DNA of 64,000 nucleotides from Collinsella tanakaei (GTDB taxonomy: Bacteria > Actinomycetota > Coriobacteriia > Coriobacteriales > Coriobacteriaceae): contig NZ_JACJMB010000010.1 of assembly GCF_016902615.1 (NCBI RefSeq), forward strand, positions 1 to 64,000, read 5' to 3'. Numbering within the stretch: position 1 is the first letter of the stretch; every line of letters starts with the position of its first letter. The translations under genes and the position numbers were made by a program. Under the pieces are notes generated by a model. The model was not told where the DNA came from. It did not search any database and worked only from the letters and a program-made list of their open reading frames with translations. Shown here one piece after another: positions 27,681-36,246 of the stretch.

Positions 27681-28648
27681 CCGACAAGCTTGAGCAGCAG
27701 ATGCACGAGGCCTTCGATCGGACGCACATGCCCGCAGGGCTGGCCGAGCGCACGCTCGCGCACATCGAAACGCAGCGGCAGGCTGGGGCCGCCGTCGAGC
27801 GGGCGGATGAGATGGAGGCGCACGCCCCACAGACTGCCAACGAGCCCGCACGTCTCTCGGTCGTCAACGGCGCCGCCGAACAGCCGCGCACACGCGCCCG
27901 GCGCCGCTTCCCGCTTGTCGCCGCCCTCGCGGCGTGCCTCGTCCTCGTGGCGGTGGGCGTCGTCGGCGTCGCCTGGGCATGGCAGCCGTACGCCTACGTG
28001 GCCATCGACGTGAACCCCTCCATCGAGCTCGGCATCAACCGCCTCGACCGCGTGGCGAGCACGAAGGCCTACAACGAGGACGGGGCCGAAGTGCTTGCCA
28101 TAGCAAACGTCGAGGGCGACACCTACGAGGAGGCGATGACGGCCATCGAGGGCGCGCTTGCGACCTATCTCGACAGCTCATCGGCCATCGAACTCACCAT
28201 CGTGTGCGACGACCGAAACGTCGCCACCCAGCTCGAGAGCGTGGGCACGCACTGCCTAGAACAAGACGGCACGGGCCAGGTCCACTGCTCGCACGCAAGC
28301 GAAGAGGACCACGAGCAGGCGGCAGATGCCGGCCTTGGCGTGGGCAAGTACCGCGTGTATCGTGCGCTCGCCGATGCGGGCGTGGACATCACGGCCGACG
28401 AAGCCGGAAGCATGACCATGCGCGAGCTGCTCGACCTGGCCGCTGCCAACGGCGTCGAGCTCTCCTGGCACGATATCCACGAGGCCGAAGGGCATACGGA
28501 CAGCGGCGAGCACGAGGGCTCATCGGCATCTGCCGCCGGGCAGGGCCAGGGATCGGGTGCTGGCAACGGAAACGGAAACAACTCAGGACAGGCCTCCGGC
28601 CATCACGGTGAGCATGCGGGATGGAAAGACGGCCATCACGACGAATAG
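27677..28648 (+). CDS. Membrane anti-sigma factor with RsgI-like extracytoplasmic domain
   Basis: 323 aa. The cytoplasmic N-terminus (1-78) would bind the sigma factor. One membrane helix is at about 79-101 (PLVAALAACLVLVAVGVVGVAW). Residues about 106-175 match the RsgI core: YVAIDVNPSIELGINRLDRV, then NEDGAEVLAIANVEGDTYEEAM. The remainder is soluble and ends in a Gly/Ser/His-rich tail (GHHGEHAGWKDGHHDE). RsgI proteins usually restrain SigI-type sigma factors, whereas the partner here looks like ECF. The tail resembles that of the secreted protein two genes upstream. Confidence 0.88.
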   Translation: MTDKLEQQMHEAFDRTHMPAGLAERTLAHIETQRQAGAAVERADEMEAHAPQTANEPARLSVVNGAAEQPRTRARRRFPLVAALAACLVLVAVGVVGVAWAWQPYAYVAIDVNPSIELGINRLDRVASTKAYNEDGAEVLAIANVEGDTYEEAMTAIEGALATYLDSSSAIELTIVCDDRNVATQLESVGTHCLEQDGTGQVHCSHASEEDHEQAADAGLGVGKYRVYRALADAGVDITADEAGSMTMRELLDLAAANGVELSWHDIHEAEGHTDSGEHEGSSASAAGQGQGSGAGNGNGNNSGQASGHHGEHAGWKDGHHDE

Positions 28649-28694
28649 CGGCGGCCGGGTGCGCCCACCCCGCAGAACCCATCGAGCGCAAATA

Positions 28695-28724
28695 GGGGCC
28701 GCGGGCAAATACGCCCGTGGCCCC
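28695..28724. terminator. Hairpin between converging anti-sigma and transporter genes
   Basis: GGGGCCGCGGGC (28695-28706) pairs with GCCCGTGGCCCC (28713-28724) with one G-U. Neither side has a strong T-run, so it is a presumed shared terminator. Confidence 0.55.
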
Positions 28725-28754
28725 GCCGCATGTCGCAAACCGAACGGTCGACTG

Positions 28755-29588
28755 TTATGCCTCGGTGATGTCGATGCCGAAGAACTCCTGTGAGAGCTCG
28801 GCCAGCGTGCCGTCCTCGCGCAGCTCGGCGATCGCCTCGTTCATGGCCGCTAGCAGGCTCTCGGTTGCCGCCTCGCGGCGCAGCGGGAACGCCACGTGCG
28901 TGGGCTCGTCGTTTTCCGCAGCGATCTTCAGGGCCGCATCGGGGTGCTGGTTCATGTAGTCGTAGAACACGACCTCGTCGTTCAGGGTCGCGTCGATGCG
29001 ACCGCTCTCGAGCAGCTGGATGGTCTGGTTGAAGTCGTCCACGCCCGTATTCGTGGCGCCGAAGCTCTCGGCGAGCGTCGCGTAGCTGGATCCCAACGTG
29101 TTGGCCGTCGTCTTGCCCTCGAGGTCTTCCATGGAGGCGATGTCGGAATCCGCGGTTGTGATGACCACGATGCGGTTGTAGGCATACGGCTCGGTGAAGT
29201 CGTACTTCTCCTCGCGCTCGGGGGTGACCGAGACGCCGTTGGCCATCGTATCGTAGCGGCCCGAATCAAGGCCCGCGAGCAGGCCGTCCCACTCGCCTTC
29301 GGCGAAGGTCGCCCCGACGCCGAGCTTGTCGGCAATGGCGCGTGCGACCTCGATGTCGAAACCCGTCAGCTCGCCTGCCTCGTTGTGGAACGTCCAGGGG
29401 CTCCAGGTGCCCTCGGTGGCGAACACCATCTCGCCGCGATCGGAGATCTGGGCGAGGAGGTCGCCGTCGACAGATGCGGACGCCGAGCCGGCATCCGCGC
29501 TGGTGCCGCCGCAGCCGGCAAGGCCGAGCGCCGACACGGCGGCCACGGCGGCCAAAAAGTCGCGGCGGGAAATCTTCTGGTTCAGCAT
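28755..29588 (-). CDS. Amino-acid ABC transporter substrate-binding lipoprotein
   Basis: 277 aa. The signal (KISRRDFLAAVAAVSALGLAGC) has twin arginines before the hydrophobic run and lipobox LAGC at about 22-25. The mature part is a family 3 solute-binding fold: GTWSPWTFHNEAGELTGFDIEVARAIADKLG, GLDSGRYDTMANGVSVTPEREEKYDFTEPY, and a C-terminal ELREDGTLAELSQEFFG. ATG 29588 replaces the longer open frame from 29642. It is last in an operon with ATPase and permease. Ligand is probably a polar amino acid or cystine. Confidence 0.93.
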   Translation of the reverse strand: MLNQKISRRDFLAAVAAVSALGLAGCGGTSADAGSASASVDGDLLAQISDRGEMVFATEGTWSPWTFHNEAGELTGFDIEVARAIADKLGVGATFAEGEWDGLLAGLDSGRYDTMANGVSVTPEREEKYDFTEPYAYNRIVVITTADSDIASMEDLEGKTTANTLGSSYATLAESFGATNTGVDDFNQTIQLLESGRIDATLNDEVVFYDYMNQHPDAALKIAAENDEPTHVAFPLRREAATESLLAAMNEAIAELREDGTLAELSQEFFGIDITEA

Positions 29589-29628
29589 TCCTATCGAATC
29601 CTTTCTTGCTGTTTCTTCTGAGGCTGTC

Positions 29629-30384
29629 CTACTCGTCGGCACCGGAGACGGTGCGCAGGAACGTGCGCACGCGCTCGTTCGCCGGGTACTCGAAGAACTC
29701 GCGCGCAGGAGCCTCGGCCACCACAGCGCCGCCCTCCATGAAGACCACGCGGTCGGCGACGTTGCGCGCGAAACCCATCTCGTGCGTCACCACGAGCATG
29801 GTCATGCCCTCTTCGGCGAGCCGGCGCATGGACCCCAACACCTCGACGGTGAGCTCGGGGTCAAGCGCACTCGTGGGCTCGTCGAAGTAGATGATCTCCG
29901 GGTCGGTCGCCATGGCGCGCGCGATGGCGACGCGCTGCTGCTGGCCGCCGGAAAGCTCCGCCGGGTAGGCGTCGGCGCGTGCCGCCATGCCCACGCGCTC
30001 CAGGCAGCCGCGGGCGATCCGCTCCGCTCGCGCCCGCGGCATCTTGCGGGCAACGATCAGCCCCTCGGTCACGTTGCCGAGCACGGTCCGGTTCCGGAAC
30101 AGGTTGTAGTTCTGGAACACGAACGCCGTCTTGCGGCGCACCTCCGAGATCTCGCGTCTGCTCGCGCTCGCCAGGTCGTAGCGCCCGCCGCCGAGCTCGA
30201 GCGTGCCGGCATCGGCGCGCTCTAAAAAGTTCGCGCAGCGCAGCAGGGTCGTTTTGCCCGATCCAGACGGGCCCAAAATGGCCACGACCTCGCCGCGGCG
30301 CACGGTGAGGTCGATGCCGTGCAGCACCTCGACGCCACCGAACGACTTGCGCACGCCCGAAAGCCTCAGCATCTCATCTGCCAT
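29629..30384 (-). CDS. Amino-acid ABC transporter ATPase
   Basis: 251 aa with Walker A GPSGSGKTTLLRC, Q-loop FVFQNYNLFRNRTVLGNV, signature LSGGQQQRVAIARAM, Walker B EIIYFDEPTSALD and H-loop VVTHEMGFA. This is the GlnQ/TcyC type that powers polar amino-acid import. It starts 3 bases after the permease stop and precedes the binding protein by 40 bases. Confidence 0.95.
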   Translation of the reverse strand: MADEMLRLSGVRKSFGGVEVLHGIDLTVRRGEVVAILGPSGSGKTTLLRCANFLERADAGTLELGGGRYDLASASRREISEVRRKTAFVFQNYNLFRNRTVLGNVTEGLIVARKMPRARAERIARGCLERVGMAARADAYPAELSGGQQQRVAIARAMATDPEIIYFDEPTSALDPELTVEVLGSMRRLAEEGMTMLVVTHEMGFARNVADRVVFMEGGAVVAEAPAREFFEYPANERVRTFLRTVSGADE

Positions 30385-30387
30385 GTG

Positions 30388-31062
30388 CTATCCCCTCTCC
30401 ATGCCAAACGACGCGAGCTTCTTCTCACCGATGCCCTGCAGCCACGTGAGCACCGTGGAGAACAGCAGGTAGATGGCTGCAACCTCCAGGTACAGCGGCA
30501 GCGCCTCGTAGGTGCGCGACACGATCTGCTGGGTGGCCATGAGCATCTCGAGCACGGTGATGTTCGCCGCGAGCGACGTGTCCTTCACGAGGGCGATGAG
30601 CTCGTTGGAAAGTGGCGGGAACGCGGCGCGCAGGGCTTGCGGCAGCAGAATGCGGCGCATGATTTGCATGTAGCTCATGCCCACGCAATAGCCCGCTTCG
30701 AGCTGGCCCGCCGGCACCGATTCCAGCGCGCCGCGGATGGTTTCGGCAGAATAGGCGCCCGTGTTGATGGAGAACACGATGATGGCCGTCGGGAACGGGT
30801 CGAGCACGATGCCAAAGTCCGGCAGACCGTAAAACACCACGTAGAGCTGCACGAGCAGCGGCGTGCCGCGGATGATCCAGATGTAGAAGCGCGCGAGCTG
30901 CGTGAGCACGGGCACGCGCGCATACTGCACGAGCGCCACGGCGATAGCGATCACGAGCGCGATGGCGAACGAAATGAGCGCCAGCGGGATGGTGGCGGTC
31001 AGGCCCGGGATGAGAATCTTGGTGAACGAATCGGCCAGGATTGCCGCAACGCGGTCACTCAT
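30388..31062 (-). CDS. Amino-acid ABC transporter permease
   Basis: 224 aa with about five membrane segments of the HisMQ/TcyB type. The N-terminal ITRIPLA-like segment (GLTATIPLALISFAIALVIAIAVALVQYA), RGTPLLVQLYVVFYGLP, and the EAA loop (GALESVPAGQLEAGYCVGMSYMQIMRRILLPQALR) are typical. A single permease in the operon implies a homodimer. ATG 31062 overlaps the end of the cysteine-rich gene by 8 bases. Confidence 0.95.
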   Translation of the reverse strand: MSDRVAAILADSFTKILIPGLTATIPLALISFAIALVIAIAVALVQYARVPVLTQLARFYIWIIRGTPLLVQLYVVFYGLPDFGIVLDPFPTAIIVFSINTGAYSAETIRGALESVPAGQLEAGYCVGMSYMQIMRRILLPQALRAAFPPLSNELIALVKDTSLAANITVLEMLMATQQIVSRTYEALPLYLEVAAIYLLFSTVLTWLQGIGEKKLASFGMERG

Positions 31063-31324
31063 GGGAGGCCCCCTCCCCGCTGTTGGCAGACGCCCTGCGC
31101 GGCACGCACTCGCAGCTCACGCGGTGCAGCATGTGATCGATGGCATCGATGCCCCGCTGGTTGGCGTGCAGCTCGTCGAGCAGGCGCTGGCGCTCGCTTA
31201 GCAGTACGCGCTTGGCTTCGCGGACACGGCCCTCTTCGCACGAGCAGCGGGCTTTCGCGGCGCGCGCCTCGTCGCACGCGCAGTCGCACAGGCAGCGCTC
31301 GAGGTCTTCGCTCAAATCACCCAT
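31055..31324 (-). CDS. Cysteine-rich small protein leading the amino-acid ABC operon
   Basis: 89 aa, no family recognised. Cysteines 11, 13, 15, 17, 27 and 29 form C-x-C pairs (CLCDCAC, CSC), and Cys71/Cys73 repeat the motif after a roughly 40-residue charged helix (VREAKRVLLSERQRLLDEL) that may be a coiled coil. No signal peptide is seen. ATG 31324 follows AAAGGAG. Its stop overlaps the permease start by 8 bases, so it is the first gene of the operon. The thiols suggest metal or redox sensing linked to uptake of a sulfur amino acid; this is inference. Confidence 0.78.
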   Translation of the reverse strand: MGDLSEDLERCLCDCACDEARAAKARCSCEEGRVREAKRVLLSERQRLLDELHANQRGIDAIDHMLHRVSCECVPRRASANSGEGASHE

Positions 31325-31445
31325 AGCAATCTCCTTTCGGAGCCTATGGTAGGACGCGGCTCGCACCATGTAAAAGACCTATATCCTATGGCTAGGTATA
31401 TGTTGTGAGCATGGTTTGGGTGCCATGGAATGGGCGCAAAAATGA

Positions 31446-31465
31446 GGGCGGATACAGGTCCGCCC
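31446..31465 (-). terminator. Terminator of the LPXTG gene
   Basis: GGGCGGA (31446-31452) pairs with TCCGCCC (31459-31465). On the minus strand it is followed by CTCATTTTTG. Confidence 0.7.
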
Positions 31466-31498
31466 CCATGTTGATGAAGCCTTTCGTGTGGTTGCGCG

Positions 31499-33976
31499 CT
31501 AGCGCTCCGATCTCCGGGTCCGATGGATGGCGAACAGGCCGCATGCGATTAGTGCGATGCCAGCACCGCCTACAAGGAGCACCGCTGCCAGCGAGTTGTC
31601 GCCGGTCTGCGGCAGAATCTCGCGTACGTTCTTGCCGGTGAGCTCGGCGTTATCGGATGGCTTGGCGGGATCGTCCTTGTTGGCATCCTTCGTGTCTTTC
31701 AGTAGGTCAGCACGGGCAATGATCTCGAAGTACCCGCCAGCAGGCGTCGTGAGGTACACCTCGCCACCGCCGACGACGGTTTCGTACGTGTAGGTGTAAC
31801 CATCGTCGCCGTACAGGACGACCTCGACCGTCTGGTCATCGTAGTCGTGCGTGCGGATGCCGATGCGCGCGTGCATGCCGTCGAAGGTCATGCCCATGAC
31901 CGTGTCGTCAAGCGGCGTCACGAGCGCGATGGCGACACCGAGGACCGCGCGGTCGCCTTTGCCCAGGCTCGTAACGGGATTCTCACGTGCGCCGGTAAGC
32001 ACCAGGCACTCCACGGTGACGCCCGAGGGGACGCCTTCCACCGTGATGCCGGCGCTCGCGTTCCGGTAATCCCAGGTCGCTCCGGTACCGAACACCGCGA
32101 TGCGGCGCGTTGCCGTCACGCTTTCCGCTACGTCCGGGAACGCGCGCGTGGTGGCCGTGATGGTCACGACGCCGTCGGAAACTGCGGTCATCGTGCCGTT
32201 GGCGTCGACGCGTGCGACCTTGGAATTCGACGAGCTCCACGTCACCGCAACTGCGGAGGCGGCGGGATCGAACACGGGCTTTAGATTCAGCGGGTTGCCC
32301 GGAGACGCGTAGGCAACGTCATCGCCAAAGGGATCATCGGGAAGCGCGATCGTGAAGTGCTCGATCTTGGGCTTGGTAGCGATGGCCTGGGAGAACGTCT
32401 CCGTCGCCTTGGCGAGGGAGTCCGTCGCGGCATCGACGTCGTTTTGCGTGAGCGATGTCAGCTCTGCGGTTGCGACGGTTTTGGCCGCAGCGCGAGCGGC
32501 GTTGAACGCGTCGCCCTGCTCCGTTGTTGCCCACCGGGCGCCGGGAGCGACGTCGAAGATGTCCTCGGCGATGGTCACGCCGTTGTCCGCATCAGCAGCT
32601 GCGGCGCGCGCCTTCTCAAGATCAGCGCGGGAAACCTGGGCGACTTTCACGGTGTCCTCGAACGCAGTGCGGGCTATGGCAAGCGCATCCGCCGTGGTGT
32701 CGACGGCGTTCTGGCTGGCGTCCTTTGCGTCGAGCATTGTCTTCGCCTCGGCGAGGGCTGCCTTGAGCGCATCGTGATGTTCGGGGGCTGTCCAGGCGGA
32801 GCCGTGCTTTACATCACGGCCGTCCTTCGAGGCGGCGGTTTCTGCGAGGGCTTTGTCCGCCGCCGCCGCAGCGTCACTCAGGGCCGTGCGGTCGACATGC
32901 ACCATCTTGATGGCAGCGGCGAGCTTCTTATGTAGGTCTTTGACCTCGCCGCGTGCGGCAGAAATGCCGTCGAGCGTGAGGTCTTCGGCCTCGAGCCTTG
33001 CCGCGAGCGCATCCAGCTCGGACGCGAGCGTCGCAGCGTCATCCGCCGGCAGGTAGGCCGTCGCATCAGGCGCGTCTGCCAGCTCATCCTCGTCGAGAAC
33101 GGTCGCCTCGTCCAGCTTCGCGCGCAGCTCTTCCAGCTCAGCCGTTGCCGCGGCGAGCTCCTCCTCGAGCTTGGCGTCGAGATCCGCACCGGGCCCCTCT
33201 TCAGGCTGCTCCTCTTCGAACTGCTCCTCGGGATTCTCTTCGGGGGTCTTCCCCGGCTCGGCCTCGTCACCCTCGCGGGGCTCCGGACCAGGCTCTTCCT
33301 CAAGCTCCTGTTCCGCCGGCTCCGCGGGTTCGGAGGCAACCGCACCGATGACCTCGTAGCGCCCGTTGGCCGTTCCCGTCGGCACGCCGTTCAGCGTGAG
33401 GCGCGCGCCGTCCCAGCGCACTTCCACCAGAGCACCCGCCGGGGATCCGTCCGCGCCGGCGACTACGGTGGCGCTCAGCGTCACCGGCTCATCGCCTTCC
33501 GCGTAGAACACGATGGTCACGGTGTCGCCAACGGCGACACCGCCTGCGGGGAACAACAGGTTGGCACTGACGGGATCGGTCGAATCGTCGCCTTCCGCAA
33601 CCGGATAGGCGAGCTGGCCCACAAAGGTCACGGCCTGGCCTTCCGCGAGCTCCGTCGTCCGGGCCTCCTCAACCGGCAGCACACTTGCCTGGGGTACGAG
33701 GTCGCCCAACGGCCCGACGATCCAGCCGGACCCGTCGACATCCACAGCGCTCACGGCATCGGTCGTATCGTCGGCGGGCGCGGTCTCATCTTCCGCATCC
33801 GGCGGCAGGGTTTCTTCGGTAGCAGCCGCCTCCTCATCCGCCGCAGCGGACTCAAGCTCGACGACCGCCACTTCGGGCGCGTCGTCGGCATATGCAAGGG
33901 AGGGAATCGGACTCACCGCAATCAGCGCAATAGTCAGCAGCATGGCGGGGAAGTTCGCAACGGGCATCCTCTTCAT
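31499..33976 (-). CDS. LPXTG cell-wall-anchored surface protein
   Basis: 825 aa. Signal peptide about 1-29 (FPAMLLTIALIAVSPIPSLAYA). An acidic segment and a beta domain follow to about 210, then a Glu/Pro-rich linker (about 215-265) and a helical region. Two FIVAR-like repeats lie at about 370-520 (GSAWTAPEHHDALKAALAEA; GARWATTEQGDAFNAARAAA). A bacterial Ig-like (Big_2) domain is at about 550-630 (VTWSSSNSKVARVDANGTMTAVSDG). The sorting signal LPQTG is at 788-792, followed by a hydrophobic segment and RRSER. Sortase should link it to peptidoglycan. ATG 33976 follows GGAGGAGGG. Likely an adhesin or structural surface protein. Confidence 0.92.
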   Translation of the reverse strand: MKRMPVANFPAMLLTIALIAVSPIPSLAYADDAPEVAVVELESAAADEEAAATEETLPPDAEDETAPADDTTDAVSAVDVDGSGWIVGPLGDLVPQASVLPVEEARTTELAEGQAVTFVGQLAYPVAEGDDSTDPVSANLLFPAGGVAVGDTVTIVFYAEGDEPVTLSATVVAGADGSPAGALVEVRWDGARLTLNGVPTGTANGRYEVIGAVASEPAEPAEQELEEEPGPEPREGDEAEPGKTPEENPEEQFEEEQPEEGPGADLDAKLEEELAAATAELEELRAKLDEATVLDEDELADAPDATAYLPADDAATLASELDALAARLEAEDLTLDGISAARGEVKDLHKKLAAAIKMVHVDRTALSDAAAAADKALAETAASKDGRDVKHGSAWTAPEHHDALKAALAEAKTMLDAKDASQNAVDTTADALAIARTAFEDTVKVAQVSRADLEKARAAAADADNGVTIAEDIFDVAPGARWATTEQGDAFNAARAAAKTVATAELTSLTQNDVDAATDSLAKATETFSQAIATKPKIEHFTIALPDDPFGDDVAYASPGNPLNLKPVFDPAASAVAVTWSSSNSKVARVDANGTMTAVSDGVVTITATTRAFPDVAESVTATRRIAVFGTGATWDYRNASAGITVEGVPSGVTVECLVLTGARENPVTSLGKGDRAVLGVAIALVTPLDDTVMGMTFDGMHARIGIRTHDYDDQTVEVVLYGDDGYTYTYETVVGGGEVYLTTPAGGYFEIIARADLLKDTKDANKDDPAKPSDNAELTGKNVREILPQTGDNSLAAVLLVGGAGIALIACGLFAIHRTRRSER

Positions 33977-34059
33977 GGCTCAACCCTCCTCCCGTGCGTT
34001 TGTGGCGTCGATTCATCGGTCGGCAGGCTATTGCTCTTATTGCCGCGCCATTGCGCAAA

Positions 34060-34098
34060 AAGCCCTGCGTCCAGCACGATTCGCTGAACGCAGGGCTT
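34060..34098 (-). terminator. Terminator downstream of the MFS pump
   Basis: AAGCCCTGCGT (34060-34070) pairs with ACGCAGGGCTT (34088-34098). On the minus strand it is followed by TTTGCG, adding to the T of the stem. It lies beyond a first hairpin at 34156-34188. Confidence 0.7.
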
Positions 34099-34155
34099 CT
34101 GTCGGCAGCCGGCATGCCAATCGCTGTATTTGATGGCAGCGCGCCCCAAACCACG

Positions 34156-34188
34156 CGTCGGGAACGCAGCGGCGCCGCGTTCCCGACG
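34156..34188 (-). terminator. GC-rich hairpin directly after the MFS stop
   Basis: CGTCGGGAACGC (34156-34167) pairs with GCGTTCCCGACG (34177-34188), 2 bases past the stop codon. There is no T-run. With the hairpin at 34060 it makes a tandem stop region. Confidence 0.5.
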
Positions 34189-34190
34189 AG

Positions 34191-35597
34191 CTATACCGCC
34201 CGTTTGCGATTTTTGAACACGCCGAAGATGATGGCCGTGCACACGGCCTCGGCTGCCGCAAAGGCAACGACCAGCAGAAACGCTTGCTGGGTTCCCGTCG
34301 CCGTGGCTGCCGCCATGTGCGAGGGGTCGGCAGCCTGGGCGCTCGCCACGACAGTCGACACGAACACCGTGCCGATTGCGCCCGCCAGCTGCTGCATCGT
34401 GTTGATGATGGCGTTGCCGTCGGCGTTTTGGCCGGAAGCCAGATGCGCGAGACCGTTCGTCATGTTGCTGGGCAAATTTGCGCCTTTGCCCAGCGAGTAC
34501 AGCACGAAGAGGCAGATGATGAGCGGCTCGGTGAGCGTTGGCGCAAGCCAGAAAAACAGCAACGTAGATGCGAGCGTGACCACGCAGCCCGTGATGATCG
34601 AGACCCCTGCGCCGAGCCGATCGTAGATGATGCCCGACAGCGGCGCCTGCACGGCACCCGCGAGCGCCCCCGGCACAAGCAGGCACCCCGCGGTAAACGC
34701 ACCGATTCCAAGCGAGAGCTGGGCGAAGTTGGGAATGAGAAACGCCAGTCCGAGCGTGCAGAACTGCACGAGCAGAATCCCGAGCGCCGAGAGGGCGAAC
34801 ACCGGGTCGCGCAGCACGCGCACGTTCAACAGGGCATCGGGCTGGGAAAGCGACCGTTTGCAGAACAGCGCGATCGCAACGGCGGCCACGGCGAACAGCC
34901 CGAGCACGAGAGGACTCGTCCATCCGGCCGAGGAAGCGCTATTGGCCGCGAAGATAAAGCAGGCAAAGCCGATGGCAAGCACGATAAGGCCGCAGATGTC
35001 GAGCGACGAGGGCTCGGGCCTCGCCTCCTGCCGAATGCACGCGGCCCCCATAACGAACGACACGAGAACGAGCGGCACGAGCGCCCAGAACACCGCGCGC
35101 CATCCCGCCGCACCCACGAGGAAACCGCCGAGCGACGGCCCGATGGCAGGCGCCGTCGAGGTGATGAAGTTGGCGATGCCGATCATGAGGCCCATGCTTT
35201 TGCGGGGCACCTGCTCCAAAATGATATTGAACATGAGGGGCAGCGCCACGCCCGTGCCCACGCCCTGCACCAGGCGACCGGCAAGAAGCACCGGGAAGGC
35301 CGGGGCGAGCGCCGCCGCCAGCGTGCCTGCCAAGAAGCACGAGGCGCCCACGATGAACAGCGTGCGCATGGTGAAACGGCGCCGCAGGTACGATGACGTC
35401 GGGATGATGATGGACAGCACGAGCAGGTAGCCCGTGGTGATCCACTGCACCACCGCCGTGCTGATGCCGAACTCGCCCATGAGCGTGGGGAACGTCACGT
35501 TCATGGAGCTTTCCACCACCACGCCGGAAAATGACATGATGCCCGCCGCAATCACCGATGCAACGACGCGCGGCGTTAGCTTTTGTTTGCTCTCCAC
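34191..35597 (-). CDS. MFS multidrug transporter (DHA2, EmrB/QacA-like)
   Basis: 468 aa with about 14 membrane segments. Motifs include SGVVVESSMNVTFPTLMGEFG (family motif D1 region), WITTGYLLVLSIIIPTSSYLRRRF (motif A) and GRLVQGVGTGVALPLM (motif B), then AIGPSLGGFLVG (motif C). It should export drugs or toxic compounds with protons. It starts at GTG 35597 with only a weak ribosome site, 3 bases after the MarR stop, so translation is probably coupled. Confidence 0.92.
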   Translation of the reverse strand: MESKQKLTPRVVASVIAAGIMSFSGVVVESSMNVTFPTLMGEFGISTAVVQWITTGYLLVLSIIIPTSSYLRRRFTMRTLFIVGASCFLAGTLAAALAPAFPVLLAGRLVQGVGTGVALPLMFNIILEQVPRKSMGLMIGIANFITSTAPAIGPSLGGFLVGAAGWRAVFWALVPLVLVSFVMGAACIRQEARPEPSSLDICGLIVLAIGFACFIFAANSASSAGWTSPLVLGLFAVAAVAIALFCKRSLSQPDALLNVRVLRDPVFALSALGILLVQFCTLGLAFLIPNFAQLSLGIGAFTAGCLLVPGALAGAVQAPLSGIIYDRLGAGVSIITGCVVTLASTLLFFWLAPTLTEPLIICLFVLYSLGKGANLPSNMTNGLAHLASGQNADGNAIINTMQQLAGAIGTVFVSTVVASAQAADPSHMAAATATGTQQAFLLVVAFAAAEAVCTAIIFGVFKNRKRAV

Positions 35598-35600
35598 GCT

Positions 35601-36128
35601 CTACTCACCCGCGATTCCGGCTTCCGCCGCGCGCCGGGCGAGGCGTTCGTTCTGCCAGTTCGTAAGGTCCGCCGCCGCCGTCACCTCGAGCAAGCGCATG
35701 ACCGTGCGCACCGTCACCTCGATATCGCCTTCCGTCACGCCCGCGTCGCCCAGCAGCTGCGCGGTGTGCTCGTAGACCTCTTCGTACCAGATGCGGTGCG
35801 TGGCAAGACCGTGCTCGGTGAGCTCGACCAGCACCTCGCGTCCGTCCGTAGGGCTGGGAATTTTGCGCAGATACCCGTTTCGCTCAAGGTCGCACACCGC
35901 GCGCGTGATGCTCGGACGCGTGGTGCCCATGTCCTCGGCGATGTCGCTCACGCGGACCGCACGGCGGCAGGCGGGGTCTTCCTCGGCGCATCCTCCCAGC
36001 TCATAAAGGGTGTCGAGCACGCGGGTCCTGCCGTTGGTGAGATCGGGCGGCAAGTCTGGCATCAAGCCGTCGATGCGGCGCGCGCGGCGCAGCGTATCCA
36101 TAAGGACCTTGAATGAACGCTCTTTCAT
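35601..36128 (-). CDS. MarR-family regulator
   Basis: 175 aa winged-helix repressor: RVSDIAEDMGTTRPSITRAVCDLERNGYLRKIPSPTDGREVLVELTEHG contains the recognition helix and the DxR wing. ATG 36128 follows GGGGGCAT; the upstream ATG at 36227 lies before the operator and is rejected. First gene of the MFS operon, so it probably represses its own operon until a drug-like ligand binds. Confidence 0.92.
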   Translation of the reverse strand: MKERSFKVLMDTLRRARRIDGLMPDLPPDLTNGRTRVLDTLYELGGCAEEDPACRRAVRVSDIAEDMGTTRPSITRAVCDLERNGYLRKIPSPTDGREVLVELTEHGLATHRIWYEEVYEHTAQLLGDAGVTEGDIEVTVRTVMRLLEVTAAADLTNWQNERLARRAAEAGIAGE

Positions 36129-36176
36129 GGCGATGCCCCCTGCGATCTGCTCTGTGCTCGATTTTAGTTGCCATTG

Positions 36177-36220
36177 ATAATTACCTTGAGTAATTATAGG
36201 CACGTGCTTTCGTATTTCAA
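36177..36220 (-). promoter_or_regulatory. MarR operon promoter and operator
   Basis: ATAATTAC (36177-36184) and GTAATTAT (36190-36197) are a perfect inverted repeat with a 5-base spacer. On the minus strand TTGAAA (36220-36215) and TATAAT (36198-36193) are 16 bp apart. The repeat overlaps the -10, as expected for repression. Confidence 0.8.
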
Positions 36221-36246
36221 GGGACATCTTGAGGATATGAGGCGGG

